Shown here: one piece after another, positions 35,405 through 48,214 of the stretch
How positions within the stretch are numbered: the stretch's first letter is position 1
Layout: every line of letters begins with the position of its first letter
From: Sipunculus nudus
Taxonomy: Eukaryota > Annelida > Sipuncula > Golfingiida > Sipunculidae
Direction: 5' to 3'
NCBI GenBank assembly: GCA_026874595.1
Contig: CM049310.1
Span: forward strand, 89,723,556-89,787,555
Length of the DNA: 64,000 bases
The notes under the pieces: model-generated
Told to the model about the DNA's origin: nothing
Database searches by the model: none
What the model saw: the letters and a program-made list of their open reading frames with translations, nothing else
Position numbers and translations under genes: made by a program

Positions 35405-37662
35405 AGGACTTCATAAATGAGATTTTCGACCGTTTATTGAAGTTATAATGTATTATTCAACTTGTCAGGAGTCTTATTTATGACAGAAATCGTGGAAATC
35501 AGTAGAGATATTGTGATCAAATCAGAAAATAGGTCCCGAAAATCCATAATATCCAATTGAGAAAAATGCAGAATTATACATTTCTGATTTAGATTGAACG
35601 AATTTGCTCTTTATTTTTATATTCATGTGCACGGACAGGCACTGTTATGTAGCCGGAGAACTAATCTTCGTCCCTATTTGTCAAAATCGTGTTTAAATTT
35701 GAGAGAATACATCATGTATGTGGTGTTTTTACAATAAGCAAAGCATAAGCAAAACGTAAACAAAGTGTAAGCAAAGGAATTAGGACTTCATAAATGCGAT
35801 TTTCGACCGTTTTCTGAAGTTATAATGTATTATTCGACGTGTCAGGAGTCTTATTTAAGACAGAAATCGTGCAAAACACTAGACATATTGTGATCAAGTG
35901 AGAAAATAGGTCCCGAAAATCCATAATATCTCCTTAAGAAAAAGCAGAATTATACATTTCTGATTTTGATTGAACGAATTTGCTCTTTATTTTTATATTC
36001 ATGTGCACGAACAGGCACTGTTATGTAGCCCGGGAACTAGTCTTCGTCCCTATATGTCAAAATCGTGTTTAAATTTAGGAGAATACATCATTTATGTGGT
36101 GTTTTTACAATAAGCAAGGCATAAGCAAAACGTAGACAAAGTGTAAGCAAAGGAATTAGGACTTCATAAATGAGATTTTCGACCGTTTTTTGAAGTTATA
36201 ATGTATTATTCGACGTTTCAGGAGTCTTATTTATGACAGAAATCGTGCAAAACACCAGAGATATTGTGATCAAGTGAGAAAATAGGTCCCGAAAATCCAT
36301 AATATCTCCTTAAAAAAAGCAGAATTATACATTTCTGATTTTGATTGAACGAATTTTCCCTTTATTTTTATATTCATGTGCACGAACAGGCACTGTTATG
36401 TAGCCCGGGTACTAGTCTTCGTCCCTACGGGTCAAAATCGTGTTTAAATTTAGGAGAATACATCATTTATGTGGTGTTTTTACAATAAGCAAAGCATAAG
36501 CAAAACGTAGACAAAGTGTAAGCAAAGGAATTAGGACTCCATAAATGAGATTTTCGACCGTTTATTGAAGTTATAATGTATTATTCAACTTGTCAGGAGT
36601 CTTATTTATGACAGAAATCGTGCAAATCAGTAGAGATATTGTGATCAAATCAGAAAATAGGTCCCGAAAATCCATTATATCCAATTGAGAAAAATGCAGA
36701 ATTATACATTTCTGATTTAGATTGAACGAATTTGCTCTTTATTTTTATATTCATGTGCACGAATAGGCACTGTTATGTAGCCGGAGAACTAATCTTCGTC
36801 CCTATTTGTCAAAATCGTGTTTAAATTTGAGAGAATACATCATGTATGTGGTGTTTTTACAATAAGCAAAGCATAAGCAAAACGTAAACAAAGTGTAAGC
36901 AAAGGAATTAGGACTTCATAAATGCGATTTTCGACCGTTTTCTGAAGTTATAATGTATTATTCGACGTGTCAGGAGTCTTATTTAAGACAGAAATCGTGC
37001 AAAACACTAGAGTTATTGTGATCAAGTGAGAAAATAGGTCCCGAAAATCCATAATATCTCCTTAAGAAAAAGCAGAATTATACATTTCTGATTTTGATTG
37101 AACGAATTTGCTCTTTATTTTTATATTCATGTGCACGAACAGGCACTGTTATGTAGCCCGGGAACTAGCCTTCGTCCCTATGGGTCATAATCGTGTTTAA
37201 ATTTGGGAGAATACATCATTTATGTAGTGTTTTTACAATAAGCAAAGCATAAGCAAAACGTAAACAAAGTGTAAGCAAAGGAATTAGGACTTCATAAATA
37301 AGATTTTCGACCGTTTTCTGAAGTTATAATGTATTATTCAACTTGGTAGGAGTCTTATTTATGACAGAAATCGTGCAAAACACTAGAGATATTATGATCA
37401 AGTGAGAAAATAGGTCCCGAAAATCCATAATATCCAATTGAGAAAAAAGCAGAATAATACATTTCTGATTTTGATTGAACGAATTTGCTCTTTATTTTTA
37501 TATTCATGTGCACGAATAGGCACTGTTATGTAGCCCGGGTACTAGTCTTCGTCCCTACGGGTCAAAATCGTGTTTAAATTTAGGAGAATACATCATTTAT
37601 GTGGTGTTTTTACAATAAGCAATCCATAAGCAAAACGTAGACAAAGTGTAAGCAAAGGAATT
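35405..37662 (+). repeat. Block 14: C-D-A-J/C-D-M, hybrid-rich
   Basis: Starts are 35405 C, 35782 D, 36158 A, 36533 J/C, 36910 D and 37286 M. The 36533 copy begins as J (AGGACTCCAT) but continues as C (CAAATCAGTAG, CCATTATATCC). The D at 36910 has a unique end (ACTAGCC, TTTATGTAGTG). M occurs only once in the window. Confidence 0.85.
37286..37662 (+). repeat. Monomer class M, single copy
   Basis: It combines AAATAAG with GTTTTCTGAAG, CAACTTGGTAGG (for the usual CAACTTGTCAGG), CACTAG, ATTATGATC, GCAGAATAATAC and GAATAGGCAC. No other monomer in the window has this set. It takes the place of E' before an F'-H'-I run. Confidence 0.8.
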
Positions 37663-39168
37663 AGTACTTCATAAATAAGATTTTCGACCGTTTTTTGAAG
37701 TTATAATGTATTATTCAACTTGTCAGGAGTCTTATTTATGACAGAAATCATGCAAAACAGTAGAGATATTGTGATCAAATGAGAAAATAGGTCCCGAAAA
37801 TCCATAATATCCAATTGAGAAAAAAGCACAATTATACATTTCTGATTTTGATTGAACGAATTTGCTCTTTATTTTTATATTCATGTGCACGAACAGGCAC
37901 TGTTATGTAGCCGGGGAACTAGTCTTCGTCCCTATGGGTCATAATCGTGTTTAAATTTGGGAGAATACATCATTTATGTGGTGTTTTTACATAAAGCAAA
38001 GCATAAGCAAAACGTAAACAAAGTGTAAGCAAAGGAATTAGGACTTCATAAAAGCGATTTTCGACCGTTTTCTGAAGTTATAATGTATTATTCGACGTGT
38101 CAGGAGTCTTATTTATGACAGAAATCGTGCAAAACAGTAGAGATATTGTGATCAAATGAGAAAATAGGTCCCGAAAATGCATAATATCCAATTGAGAAAA
38201 AAGCACAATTATACATTTCTGATTTTGATTGAACGAATTTGCTCTTTATTTTTATATTCATGTGCACGGATAGGCACTGTTATGTAGCCCGGGTACTAGT
38301 CTTCGTCCCTACGGGTCAAAATCGTGTTTAAATTCAGGAGAATACATCATTTTTGTGGTGTTTTTACAATAAGCAAAGCATAAGCAAAACGTGGACAAAG
38401 TGTAAGCAAAGGAATAAGAACTTCATTAATGAGATTTTCGACCGTTTATTGAAGTTATAATGTATTATTCAACTTGTCAGGAGTCTTATTTATGACAGAA
38501 ATCGTGCAAAACAGTAGAGATATTGAGATCAAGTGAGAAAATAGGTCCCGAAAATTCATAATATCTCCTTAAGAAAAAGCAGAATTATACATTTCTGATT
38601 TTGATTGAACGAATTTGCTCTTTATTTTTATATTCATGTGCACGAACAGGCACTGTTATGTAGCCCGGGAACTAGTCTTCGTCCCTATGGGTCAAAATCG
38701 TGTTTAAATTTGAGAGAATACATCATGTATGTGGTGTTTTTACAATAAGCAAAGCATAAGCAAAACGTAAACAAAGTGTAAGCAAAGGAATTAGGACTTC
38801 ATAAATGCGATTTTCGACCGTTTTCTGAAGTTATAATGTATTATTCGACGTGTCAGGAGTCTTATTTAAGACAGAAATCGTGCAAAACACTAGAGATATT
38901 GTGATCAAGTGAGAAAATAGGTCCCGAAAATCCATAATATCTCCTTAAGAAAAAGCAGAATTATACATTTCTGATTTTGATTGAACGAATTTGCTCTTTA
39001 TTTTTATATTCATGTGCACGAACAGGCACTGTTATGTAGCCCGGGAACTAGTCTTCGTCCCTATATGTCAAAATCGTGTTTAAATTTAGGAGAATACATC
39101 ATTTATGTGGTGTTTTTACAATAAGCAAGGCATAAGCAAAACGTAGACAAAGTGTAAGCAAAGGAATT
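37663..39168 (+). repeat. Block 15: F'-H'-I-D
   Basis: Starts are 37663 F', 38040 H', 38417 I and 38793 D. It matches 8280-9786, offset about 29383 bp, in class order and in detail: AATCATGC in F', CACGGATAGG in H', and AAGAACTTCATT at the start of I. D is followed here by A and not by C. Confidence 0.9.
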
Positions 39169-40677
39169 AGGACTTCATAAATGAGATTTTCGACCGTTTT
39201 TTGAAGTTATAATGTATTATTCGACGTGTCAGGAGTCTTATTTAAGACAGAAATCATGCAAAACAGTAGAGATATTGTGATCAAATGAGAAAATAGGTCC
39301 CGAAAATCCATAATATCCAATTGAGAAAAAAGCAGAATTATACATTTCTGATTTTGATTGAACGAATTTGCTCTTTATTTTTATATTCATGTGCACGAAC
39401 AGGCACTGTTATGTAGCCGGGGAACTAGTCTTCGTCCCTATGGGTCATAATCGTGTTTAAATTCAGGAGAATACATCATTTATGTGGTGTTTTTACATAA
39501 AGCAAAGCATAAGCAAAACGTAAACAAAGTGTAAGCAAAGGAATTAGGACTTCATAAAAGCGATTTTCGACCGTTTTCTGAAGTTATAATGTATTATTCG
39601 ACGTGTCAGGAGTCTTATTTATGACAGAAATCGTGCAAAACAGTAGAGATATTGTGATCAAATGAGAAAATAGGTCCCGAAAATGCATAATATCCAATTG
39701 AGAAAAAAGCACAATTATACATTTCTGATTTTGATTGAACGAATTTGCTCTTTATTTTTATATTCATGTGCACGGATAGGCACTGTTATGTAGCCCGGGT
39801 ACTAGTCTTCGTCCCTACGGGTCAAAATCGTGTTTAAATTCAGGAGAATACATCATTTTTGTGGTGTTTTTACAATAAGCAAAGCATAAGCAAAACGTGG
39901 ACAAAGTGTAAGCAAAGGAATAAGAACTTCATTAATGAGATTTTCGACCGTTTATTGAAGTTATAATGTATTATTCAACTTGTCAGGAGTCTTATTTATG
40001 ACAGAAATCGTGCAAAACAGTAGAGATATTGAGATCAAGTGAGAAAATAGGTCCCGAAAATTCATAATATCTCCTTAAGAAAAAGCAGAATTATACATTT
40101 CTGATTTTGATTGAACGAATTTGCTCTTTATTTTTATATTCATGTGCACGAACAGGCACTGTTATGTAGCCGGGGAACTAGTCTTCGTCCCTGTGGGTCA
40201 TAATCGTGTTTAAATTTGGGAGAATACATCATTTATGTTGTGTTTTTACAATAAGCAAAGCATAAGCAAAACATAAACAAAGTGTAAGCAAAGGAATTAG
40301 GACTTCATAAATGCGATTTTCGACCGTTTTCTGAAGTTATAATGTATTATTCGACATGTCAGGAGTCTTATTTATGACAGAAATTGTGCAAAACAGTAAA
40401 GATATTGAGATCAAATCAGAAAATAGGTCCTGAAAATCCATAATATCCAATTGATAAAAAAATGCAGAATTATACATTTCTGATTTTGATTGAACGAATT
40501 TGCTCTTTATTTTTATATTCATGTGCACGAACAGGCACTGTTATGTAGCCCGGGAACTAGTCTTCGTCCCTATATGTCGAAATCGTGTTTAAATTTGAGA
40601 GAATACATCATGTATGTGGTGTTTTTACAATAAGCAAAGCATAAGCAAAACGTAAACAAAGTGTAAGCAAAGGAATT
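39169..40677 (+). repeat. Block 16: A/F'-H'-I-L
   Basis: Starts are 39169 A/F', 39546 H', 39923 I and 40299 L. The first copy has an A head (AAATGAG, TTTTTTG), then TTTAAGAC as in D, then an F'-type body (AATCATGC, CAAATGAG). I ends with CTGTGGGTCATAATC and TATGTTGTG, two marks found again only at 51984. L ends with the type that leads into D. Confidence 0.87.
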
Positions 40678-42560
40678 AGGACTTCATAAATGCGATTTTC
40701 GACCGTTTTCTGAAGTTATAATGTATTATTCGACGTGTCAGGAGTCTTATTTAAGACAGAAATCGTGCAAAACACTAGAGTTATTGTGATCAAGTGAGAA
40801 AATAGGTCCCGAAAATCCATAATATCTCCTTAAGAAAAAGCAGAATTATACATTTCTGATTTTGATTGAACGAATTTGCTCTTTATTTTTATATTCATGT
40901 GCACGAACAGGCACTGTTATGTAGCCCGGGAACTAGTCTTCGTCCCTATGGGTCAAAATCGTGTTTAAATTTAGGAGAATACATCATTATTTGTGGTGTT
41001 TTTACAATAAGCAAGGTATAAGCAAAACGTAGACAAAGTGTAAGCAAAGGAATTAGGACTTCATAAATGAGATTTTCGACCGTTTATTGAAGTTATAATG
41101 TATTATTCAACTTGTCAGGAGTCTTATTTATGACAGAAATCGTGCAAATCAGTAGAGATATTGTGATCAAATCAGAAAATAGGTCCCGAAAATCCATAAT
41201 ATCCAATTGAGAAAAATGCAGAATTATACATTTCTGATTTAGATTGAACGAATTTGCTCTTTATTTTTATATTCATGTGCACGAACAGGCACTGTTATGT
41301 AGCCGGAGAACTAATCTTCGTCCCTATTTGTCAAAATCGTGTTTAAATTTGAGAGAATACATCATGTATGTGGTGTTTTTACAATAAGCAAAGCATAAGC
41401 AAAACGTAAACAAAGTGTAAGCAAAGGAATTAGGACTTCATAAATGCGATTTTCGACCGTTTTCTGAAGTTATAATGTATTATTCGACGTGTCAGGAGTC
41501 TTATTTAAGACAGAAATCGTGCAAAACACTAGAGATATTGTGATCAAGTGAGAAAATAGGTCCCGAAAATCCATAATATCTCCTTAAGAAAAAGCAGAAT
41601 TATACATTTCTGATTTTGATTGAACGAATTTGCTCTTTATTTTTATATTCATGTGCCCGAACAGGCACTGTTATGTAGCCCGGGAACTAGTCTTCGTCCC
41701 TATATGTCAAAATCGTGTTTAAATTTAGGAGAATACATCATTTATGTGGTGTTTTTACAATAAGCAAGGCCTAAGCAAAACGTAGACAAAGTGTAAGCAA
41801 AGGAATTAGGACTTCATAAATGAGATTTTCGACCGTTTTTTGAAGTTATAATGTATTATTCGACGTTTCAGGAGTCTTATTTATGACAGAAATCGTGCAA
41901 AACACCAGAGATATTGTGATCAAATGAGAAAATAGGTCCCGAAAATCCATAATATCTCCTTAAAAAAAGCAGAATTATACATTTCTGATTTTGATTGAAC
42001 GAATTTGCTCTTTATTTTTATATTCATGTGCACGAACAGGCACTGTTATGTAGCCCGGGAACTAGTCTTCGTCCCTATGGGTCAAAATCGTGTTTAAATT
42101 TAGGAGAATACATCATTATTTGTGGTGTTTTTACAATAAGCAAGGTATAAGCAAAACGTAGACAAAGTGTAAGCAAAGGAATAAGGACTTCATAAATGAG
42201 ATTTTCGACCGTTTATTGAAGTTATAATGTATTATTCAACTTGTCAGGAGTCTTATTTATGACAGAAATCGTGCAAATCAGTAGAGATATTGTGATCAAA
42301 TCAGAAAATAGGTCCCGAAAATCCATAATATCCAATTGAGAAAAATGCAGAATTATACATTTCTGATTTAGATTGAACGAATTTGCTCTTTATTTTTATA
42401 TTCATGTGCACGAACAGGCACTGTTATGTAGCCGGGGAACTAGTCCTCGTCCCTATGGGTCATAATCGTGTTTAAATTTGGGAGAATACATCATTTATGT
42501 GGTATTTTTACAATAAGCAAAGCATAAGCAAAACGTAAACAAAGTGTAAGCAAAGGAATT

Positions 42561-42937
42561 AGTACTGCATAAATAAGATTTTCGACCGTTTTTTGAAGTT
42601 ATAATGTATTATTCAACTTGTCAGGAGTCTTATTTATGACAGAAATCGTGCAAAACAGGAGAGATATTGTGATCAAATGAGAAAATAGGTCCCGAAAATC
42701 CATAATATCCAATTGAGAAAAAAGCAGAATTATACATTTCTGATTTTGATTGAACGAATTTGCTCTTTATTTTTATATTCATGTGCACGAACAGGCACTG
42801 TAATGTAGCCCGGGTACTAGTCTTCGTCCCTACGGGTCAAAATCGTGTTTAAATTTAGGAGAATACATCATTTATGTGGTGTTTTTACAATAAGCAATGC
42901 ATAAGCAAAACGTAGACAAAGTGTAAGCAAAGGAATT
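42561..42937 (+). repeat. Monomer class E' (example)
   Basis: Marks are AGTACTGCATAAATAAG, CAACTTGTC, CAGGAG (CAGTAG at 7903), CAAATGAG, CCAATTGAGAAAAAAGCAG, CTGTAATGTA and an end with CAATGCATAAG. Copies at 7903, 42561, 46330 and 55755, always followed by F'. Confidence 0.87.
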
Positions 42938-43314
42938 AGTACTTCATAAATAAGATTTTCGACCGTTTTTTGAAGTTATAATGTATTATTCAACTTGTCA
43001 GGAGTCTTATTTATGACAGAAATCATGCAAAACAGTAGAGATATTGTGATCAAATGAGAAAATAGGTCCCGAAAATCCATAATATCCAATTGAGAAAAAA
43101 GCACAATTATACATTTCTGATTTTGAATGAACGAATTTGCTCTTTATTTTTATATTCATGTGCACGAACAGGCACTGTTATGTAGCCGGGGAACTAGTCT
43201 TCGTCCCTATGGGTCATAATCGTGTTTAAATTTGGGAGAATACATCATTTATGTGGTGTTTTTACATAAAGCAAAGCATAAGCAAAACGTAAACAAAGTG
43301 TAAGCAAAGGAATT
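42938..43314 (+). repeat. Monomer class F' (example)
   Basis: Marks are AGTACTTCATAAATAAG, AATCATGC, CAGTAG, GCACAATTAT, GATTTTGAATGAACG (GATTG at 37663) and ACATAAAGC (ACAAAAGGC at 8280). Five copies: 8280, 37663, 42938, 46707 and 56132; all lead to H'. The copy at 39169 has this body under an A head. Confidence 0.88.
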
Positions 43315-43691
43315 AGGACTTCATAAAAGCGATTTTCGACCGTTTTCTGAAGTTATAATGTATTATTCGACGTGTCAGGAGTCTTATTTATGACAGAAAT
43401 CGTGCAAAACAGTAGAGATATTGTGATCAAATGAGAAAATAGGTCCCGAAAATGCATAATATCCAATTGAGAAAAAAGCACAATTATACATTTCTGATTT
43501 TGATTGAACGAATTTGCTCTTTATTTTTATATTCATGTGCACGGATAGGCACTGTTATGTAGCCCGGGTACTAGTCTTCGTCCCTACGGGTCAAAATCGT
43601 GTTTAAATTCAGGAGAATACATCATTTTTGTGGTGTTTTTACAATAAGCAAAGCATAAGCAAAACGTGGACAAAGTGTAAGCAAAGGAATA
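43315..43691 (+). repeat. Monomer class H' (example)
   Basis: Marks are AAAAGCG, CGACGTGTC, CAGTAG, AAATGCATAATATCC, GCACAATTAT, GTGCACGGATAGG, TTCAGGAG, TTTTTGTGG and CGTGGAC. Six copies, all followed by I, plus the H' body at 51607. The CGGATAGG change falls inside the otherwise conserved core. Confidence 0.88.
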
Positions 43692-44067
43692 AGAACTTCA
43701 TTAATGAGATTTTCGACCGTTTATTGAAGTTTTAATGTATTATTCAACTTGTCAGGAGTCTTATTTATGACAGAAATCGTGCAAAACAGTAGAGATATTG
43801 AGATCAAGTGAGAAAATAGGTCCCGAAAATTCATAATATCTCCTTAAGAAAAAGCAGAATTATACATTTCTGATTTTGATTGAACGAATTTGCTCTTTAT
43901 TTTTATATTCATGTGCACGAACAGGCACTGTTATGTAGCCGGGGAACTAGTCTTCGTCCCTATGGGTCATAATCGAGTTTAAATTTGGGAGAATACATCA
44001 TTTATGTGGTGTTTTTACAATAAGCAAAGCATAAGCAAAACATAAACAAAGTGTAAGCAAAGGAATT
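43692..44067 (+). repeat. Monomer class I (example)
   Basis: Marks are AAGAACTTCATTAATGAG, CAACTTGTC, CAGTAG, ATTGAGATCAAGTG, AAAATTCATAATATCTCC. Eight copies: 9034, 12802, 38417, 39923, 43692, 47461, 51984 and 56886. It is preceded every time by an end with CGTGGAC. It leads to L in five copies, otherwise to D or C. Confidence 0.88.
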
Positions 44068-44446
44068 AGGACTTCATAAATGCGATTTTCGACCGTTTTC
44101 TGAAGTTATAATGTATTATTCGACATGTCAGGAGTCTTATTTATGACAGAAATTGTGCAAAACAGTAAAGATATTGAGATCAAATCAGAAAATAGGTCCT
44201 GAAAATCCATAATATCCAATTGATAAAAAAATGCAGAATTATACATTTCTGATTTTGATTGAACGAATTTGCTCTTTATTTTTATATTCATGTGCACGAA
44301 CAGGCACTGTTATGTAGCCCGGGAACTAGTCTTCGTCCCTATATGTCGAAATCGTGTTTAAATTTGAGAGAATACATCATGTATGTGGTGTTTTTACAAT
44401 AAGCAAAGCATAAGCAAAACGTAAACAAAGTGTAAGCAAAGGAATT

Positions 44447-47400
44447 AGGACTTCATAAATGCGATTTTCGACCGTTTTCTGAAGTTATAATGTATTATTC
44501 GACGTGTCAGGAGTCTTATTTAAGACAGAAATCGTGCAAAACACTAGAGTTATTGTGATCAAGTGAGAAAATAGGTCCCGAAAATCCATAATATCTCCTT
44601 AAGAAAAAGCAGAATTATACATTTCTGATTTTGATTGAACGAATTTGCTCTTTATTTTTATATTCATGTGCACGAACAGGCACTGTTATGTAGCCCGGGA
44701 ACTAGTCTTCGTCCCTATGGGTCAAAATCGTGTTTAAATTTAGGAGAATACATCATTATTTGTGGTGTTTTTACAATAAGCAAGGTATAAGCAAAACGTA
44801 GACAAAGTGTAAGCAAAGGAATTAGGACTTCATAAATGAGATTTTCGACCGTTTATTGAAGTTATAATGTATTATTCAACTTGTCAGGAGTCTTATTTAT
44901 GACAGAAATCGTGCAAATCAGTAGAGATATTGTGATCAAATCAGAAAATAGGTCCCGAAAATCCATAATATCCAATTGAGAAAAATGCAGAATTATACAT
45001 TTCTGATTTAGATTGAACGAATTTGCTCTTTATTTTTATATTCATGTGCACGAACAGGCACTGTTATGTAGCCGGAGAACTAATCTTCGTCCCTATTTGT
45101 CAAAATCGTGTTTAAATTTGAGAGAATACATCATGTATGTGGTGTTTTTACAATAAGCAAAGCATAAGCAAAACGTAAACAAAGTGTAAGCAAAGGAATT
45201 AGGACTTCATAAATGCGATTTTCGACCGTTTTCTGAAGTTATAATGTATTATTCGACGTGTCAGGAGTCTTATTTAAGACAGAAATCGTGCAAAACACTA
45301 GAGATATTGTGATCAAGTGAGAAAATAGGTCCCGAAAATCCATAATATCTCCTTAAGAAAAAGCAGAATTATACATTTCTGATTTTGATTGAACGAATTT
45401 GCTCTTTATTTTTATATTCATGTGCCCGAACAGGCACTGTTATGTAGCCCGGGAACTAGTCTTCGTCCCTATATGTCAAAATCGTGTTTAAATTTAGGAG
45501 AATACATCATTTATGTGGTGTTTTTACAATAAGCAAGGCCTAAGCAAAACGTAGACAAAGTGTAAGCAAAGGAATTAGGACTTCATAAATGAGATTTTCG
45601 ACCGTTTTTTGAAGTTATAATGTATTATTCGACGTTTCAGGAGTCTTATTTATGACAGAAATCGTGCAAAACACCAGAGATATTGTGATCAAATGAGAAA
45701 ATAGGTCCCGAAAATCCATAATATCTCCTTAAAAAAAGCAGAATTATACATTTCTGATTTTGATTGAACGAATTTGCTCTTTATTTTTATATTCATGTGC
45801 ACGAACAGGCACTGTTATGTAGCCCGGGAACTAGTCTTCGTCCCTATGGGTCAAAATCGTGTTTAAATTTAGGAGAATACATCATTATTTGTGGTGTTTT
45901 TACAATAAGCAAGGTATAAGCAAAACGTAGACAAAGTGTAAGCAAAGGAATAAGGACTTCATAAATGAGATTTTCGACCGTTTATTGAAGTTATAATGTA
46001 TTATTCAACTTGTCAGGAGTCTTATTTATGACAGAAATCGTGCAAATCAGTAGAGATATTGTGATCAAATCAGAAAATAGGTCCCGAAAATCCATAATAT
46101 CCAATTGAGAAAAATGCAGAATTATACATTTCTGATTTAGATTGAACGAATTTGCTCTTTATTTTTATATTCATGTGCACGAACAGGCACTGTTATGTAG
46201 CCGGGGAACTAGTCCTCGTCCCTATGGGTCATAATCGTGTTTAAATTTGGGAGAATACATCATTTATGTGGTATTTTTACAATAAGCAAAGCATAAGCAA
46301 AACGTAAACAAAGTGTAAGCAAAGGAATTAGTACTGCATAAATAAGATTTTCGACCGTTTTTTGAAGTTATAATGTATTATTCAACTTGTCAGGAGTCTT
46401 ATTTATGACAGAAATCGTGCAAAACAGGAGAGATATTGTGATCAAATGAGAAAATAGGTCCCGAAAATCCATAATATCCAATTGAGAAAAAAGCAGAATT
46501 ATACATTTCTGATTTTGATTGAACGAATTTGCTCTTTATTTTTATATTCATGTGCACGAACAGGCACTGTAATGTAGCCCGGGTACTAGTCTTCGTCCCT
46601 ACGGGTCAAAATCGTGTTTAAATTTAGGAGAATACATCATTTATGTGGTGTTTTTACAATAAGCAATGCATAAGCAAAACGTAGACAAAGTGTAAGCAAA
46701 GGAATTAGTACTTCATAAATAAGATTTTCGACCGTTTTTTGAAGTTATAATGTATTATTCAACTTGTCAGGAGTCTTATTTATGACAGAAATCATGCAAA
46801 ACAGTAGAGATATTGTGATCAAATGAGAAAATAGGTCCCGAAAATCCATAATATCCAATTGAGAAAAAAGCACAATTATACATTTCTGATTTTGAATGAA
46901 CGAATTTGCTCTTTATTTTTATATTCATGTGCACGAACAGGCACTGTTATGTAGCCGGGGAACTAGTCTTCGTCCCTATGGGTCATAATCGTGTTTAAAT
47001 TTGGGAGAATACATCATTTATGTGGTGTTTTTACATAAAGCAAAGCATAAGCAAAACGTAAACAAAGTGTAAGCAAAGGAATTAGGACTTCATAAAAGCG
47101 ATTTTCGACCGTTTTCTGAAGTTATAATGTATTATTCGACGTGTCAGGAGTCTTATTTATGACAGAAATCGTGCAAAACAGTAGAGATATTGTGATCAAA
47201 TGAGAAAATAGGTCCCGAAAATGCATAATATCCAATTGAGAAAAAAGCACAATTATACATTTCTGATTTTGATTGAACGAATTTGCTCTTTATTTTTATA
47301 TTCATGTGCACGGATAGGCACTGTTATGTAGCCCGGGTACTAGTCTTCGTCCCTACGGGTCAAAATCGTGTTTAAATTCAGGAGAATACATCATTTTTGT

Positions 47401-48214
47401 GGTGTTTTTACAATAAGCAAAGCATAAGCAAAACGTGGACAAAGTGTAAGCAAAGGAATAAGAACTTCATTAATGAGATTTTCGACCGTTTATTGAAGTT
47501 TTAATGTATTATTCAACTTGTCAGGAGTCTTATTTATGACAGAAATCGTGCAAAACAGTAGAGATATTGAGATCAAGTGAGAAAATAGGTCCCGAAAATT
47601 CATAATATCTCCTTAAGAAAAAGCAGAATTATACATTTCTGATTTTGATTGAACGAATTTGCTCTTTATTTTTATATTCATGTGCACGAACAGGCACTGT
47701 TATGTAGCCGGGGAACTAGTCTTCGTCCCTATGGGTCATAATCGAGTTTAAATTTGGGAGAATACATCATTTATGTGGTGTTTTTACAATAAGCAAAGCA
47801 TAAGCAAAACATAAACAAAGTGTAAGCAAAGGAATTAGGACTTCATAAATGCGATTTTCGACCGTTTTCTGAAGTTATAATGTATTATTCGACATGTCAG
47901 GAGTCTTATTTATGACAGAAATTGTGCAAAACAGTAAAGATATTGAGATCAAATCAGAAAATAGGTCCTGAAAATCCATAATATCCAATTGATAAAAAAT
48001 GCAGAATTATACATTTCTGATTTTGATTGAACGAATTTGCTCTTTATTTTTATATTCATGTGCACGAACAGGCACTGTTATGTAGCCCGGGAACTAGTCT
48101 TCGTCCCTATATGTCGAAATCGTGTTTAAATTTAGGAGAATACATCATTTATGTGGTGTTTTTACAATAAGCAAGGCATAAGCAAAACGTAGACAAAGTG
48201 TAAGCAAAGGAATT
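44447..48214 (+). repeat. Block 18: 10-monomer HOR D-C-D-A-C-E'-F'-H'-I-L, copy 2
   Basis: Starts are 44447, 44824, 45201, 45577, 45953, 46330, 46707, 47084, 47461 and 47837; total 3768 bp. It carries the same marks as copy 1 (GTGCCCGAAC, AAGGCCTAAGC, GTCCTCGTCCC, GAAGTTTTAATG). The L copy has lost one A in the run near 47995 and ends in the type leading to A, so the series stops here. Confidence 0.93.

Larger units (their letters stand above)
40678..44446 (+). repeat. Block 17: 10-monomer HOR D-C-D-A-C-E'-F'-H'-I-L, copy 1
   Basis: Starts are 40678 D, 41055 C, 41432 D, 41808 A, 42184 C, 42561 E', 42938 F', 43315 H', 43692 I and 44068 L; total 3769 bp. Marks are GTGCCCGAAC in the second D, AAGGCCTAAGC after it, GTCCTCGTCCC in the second C, and GAAGTTTTAATG in I (near 43728). 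The next 3768 bp repeat the order. Confidence 0.93.
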
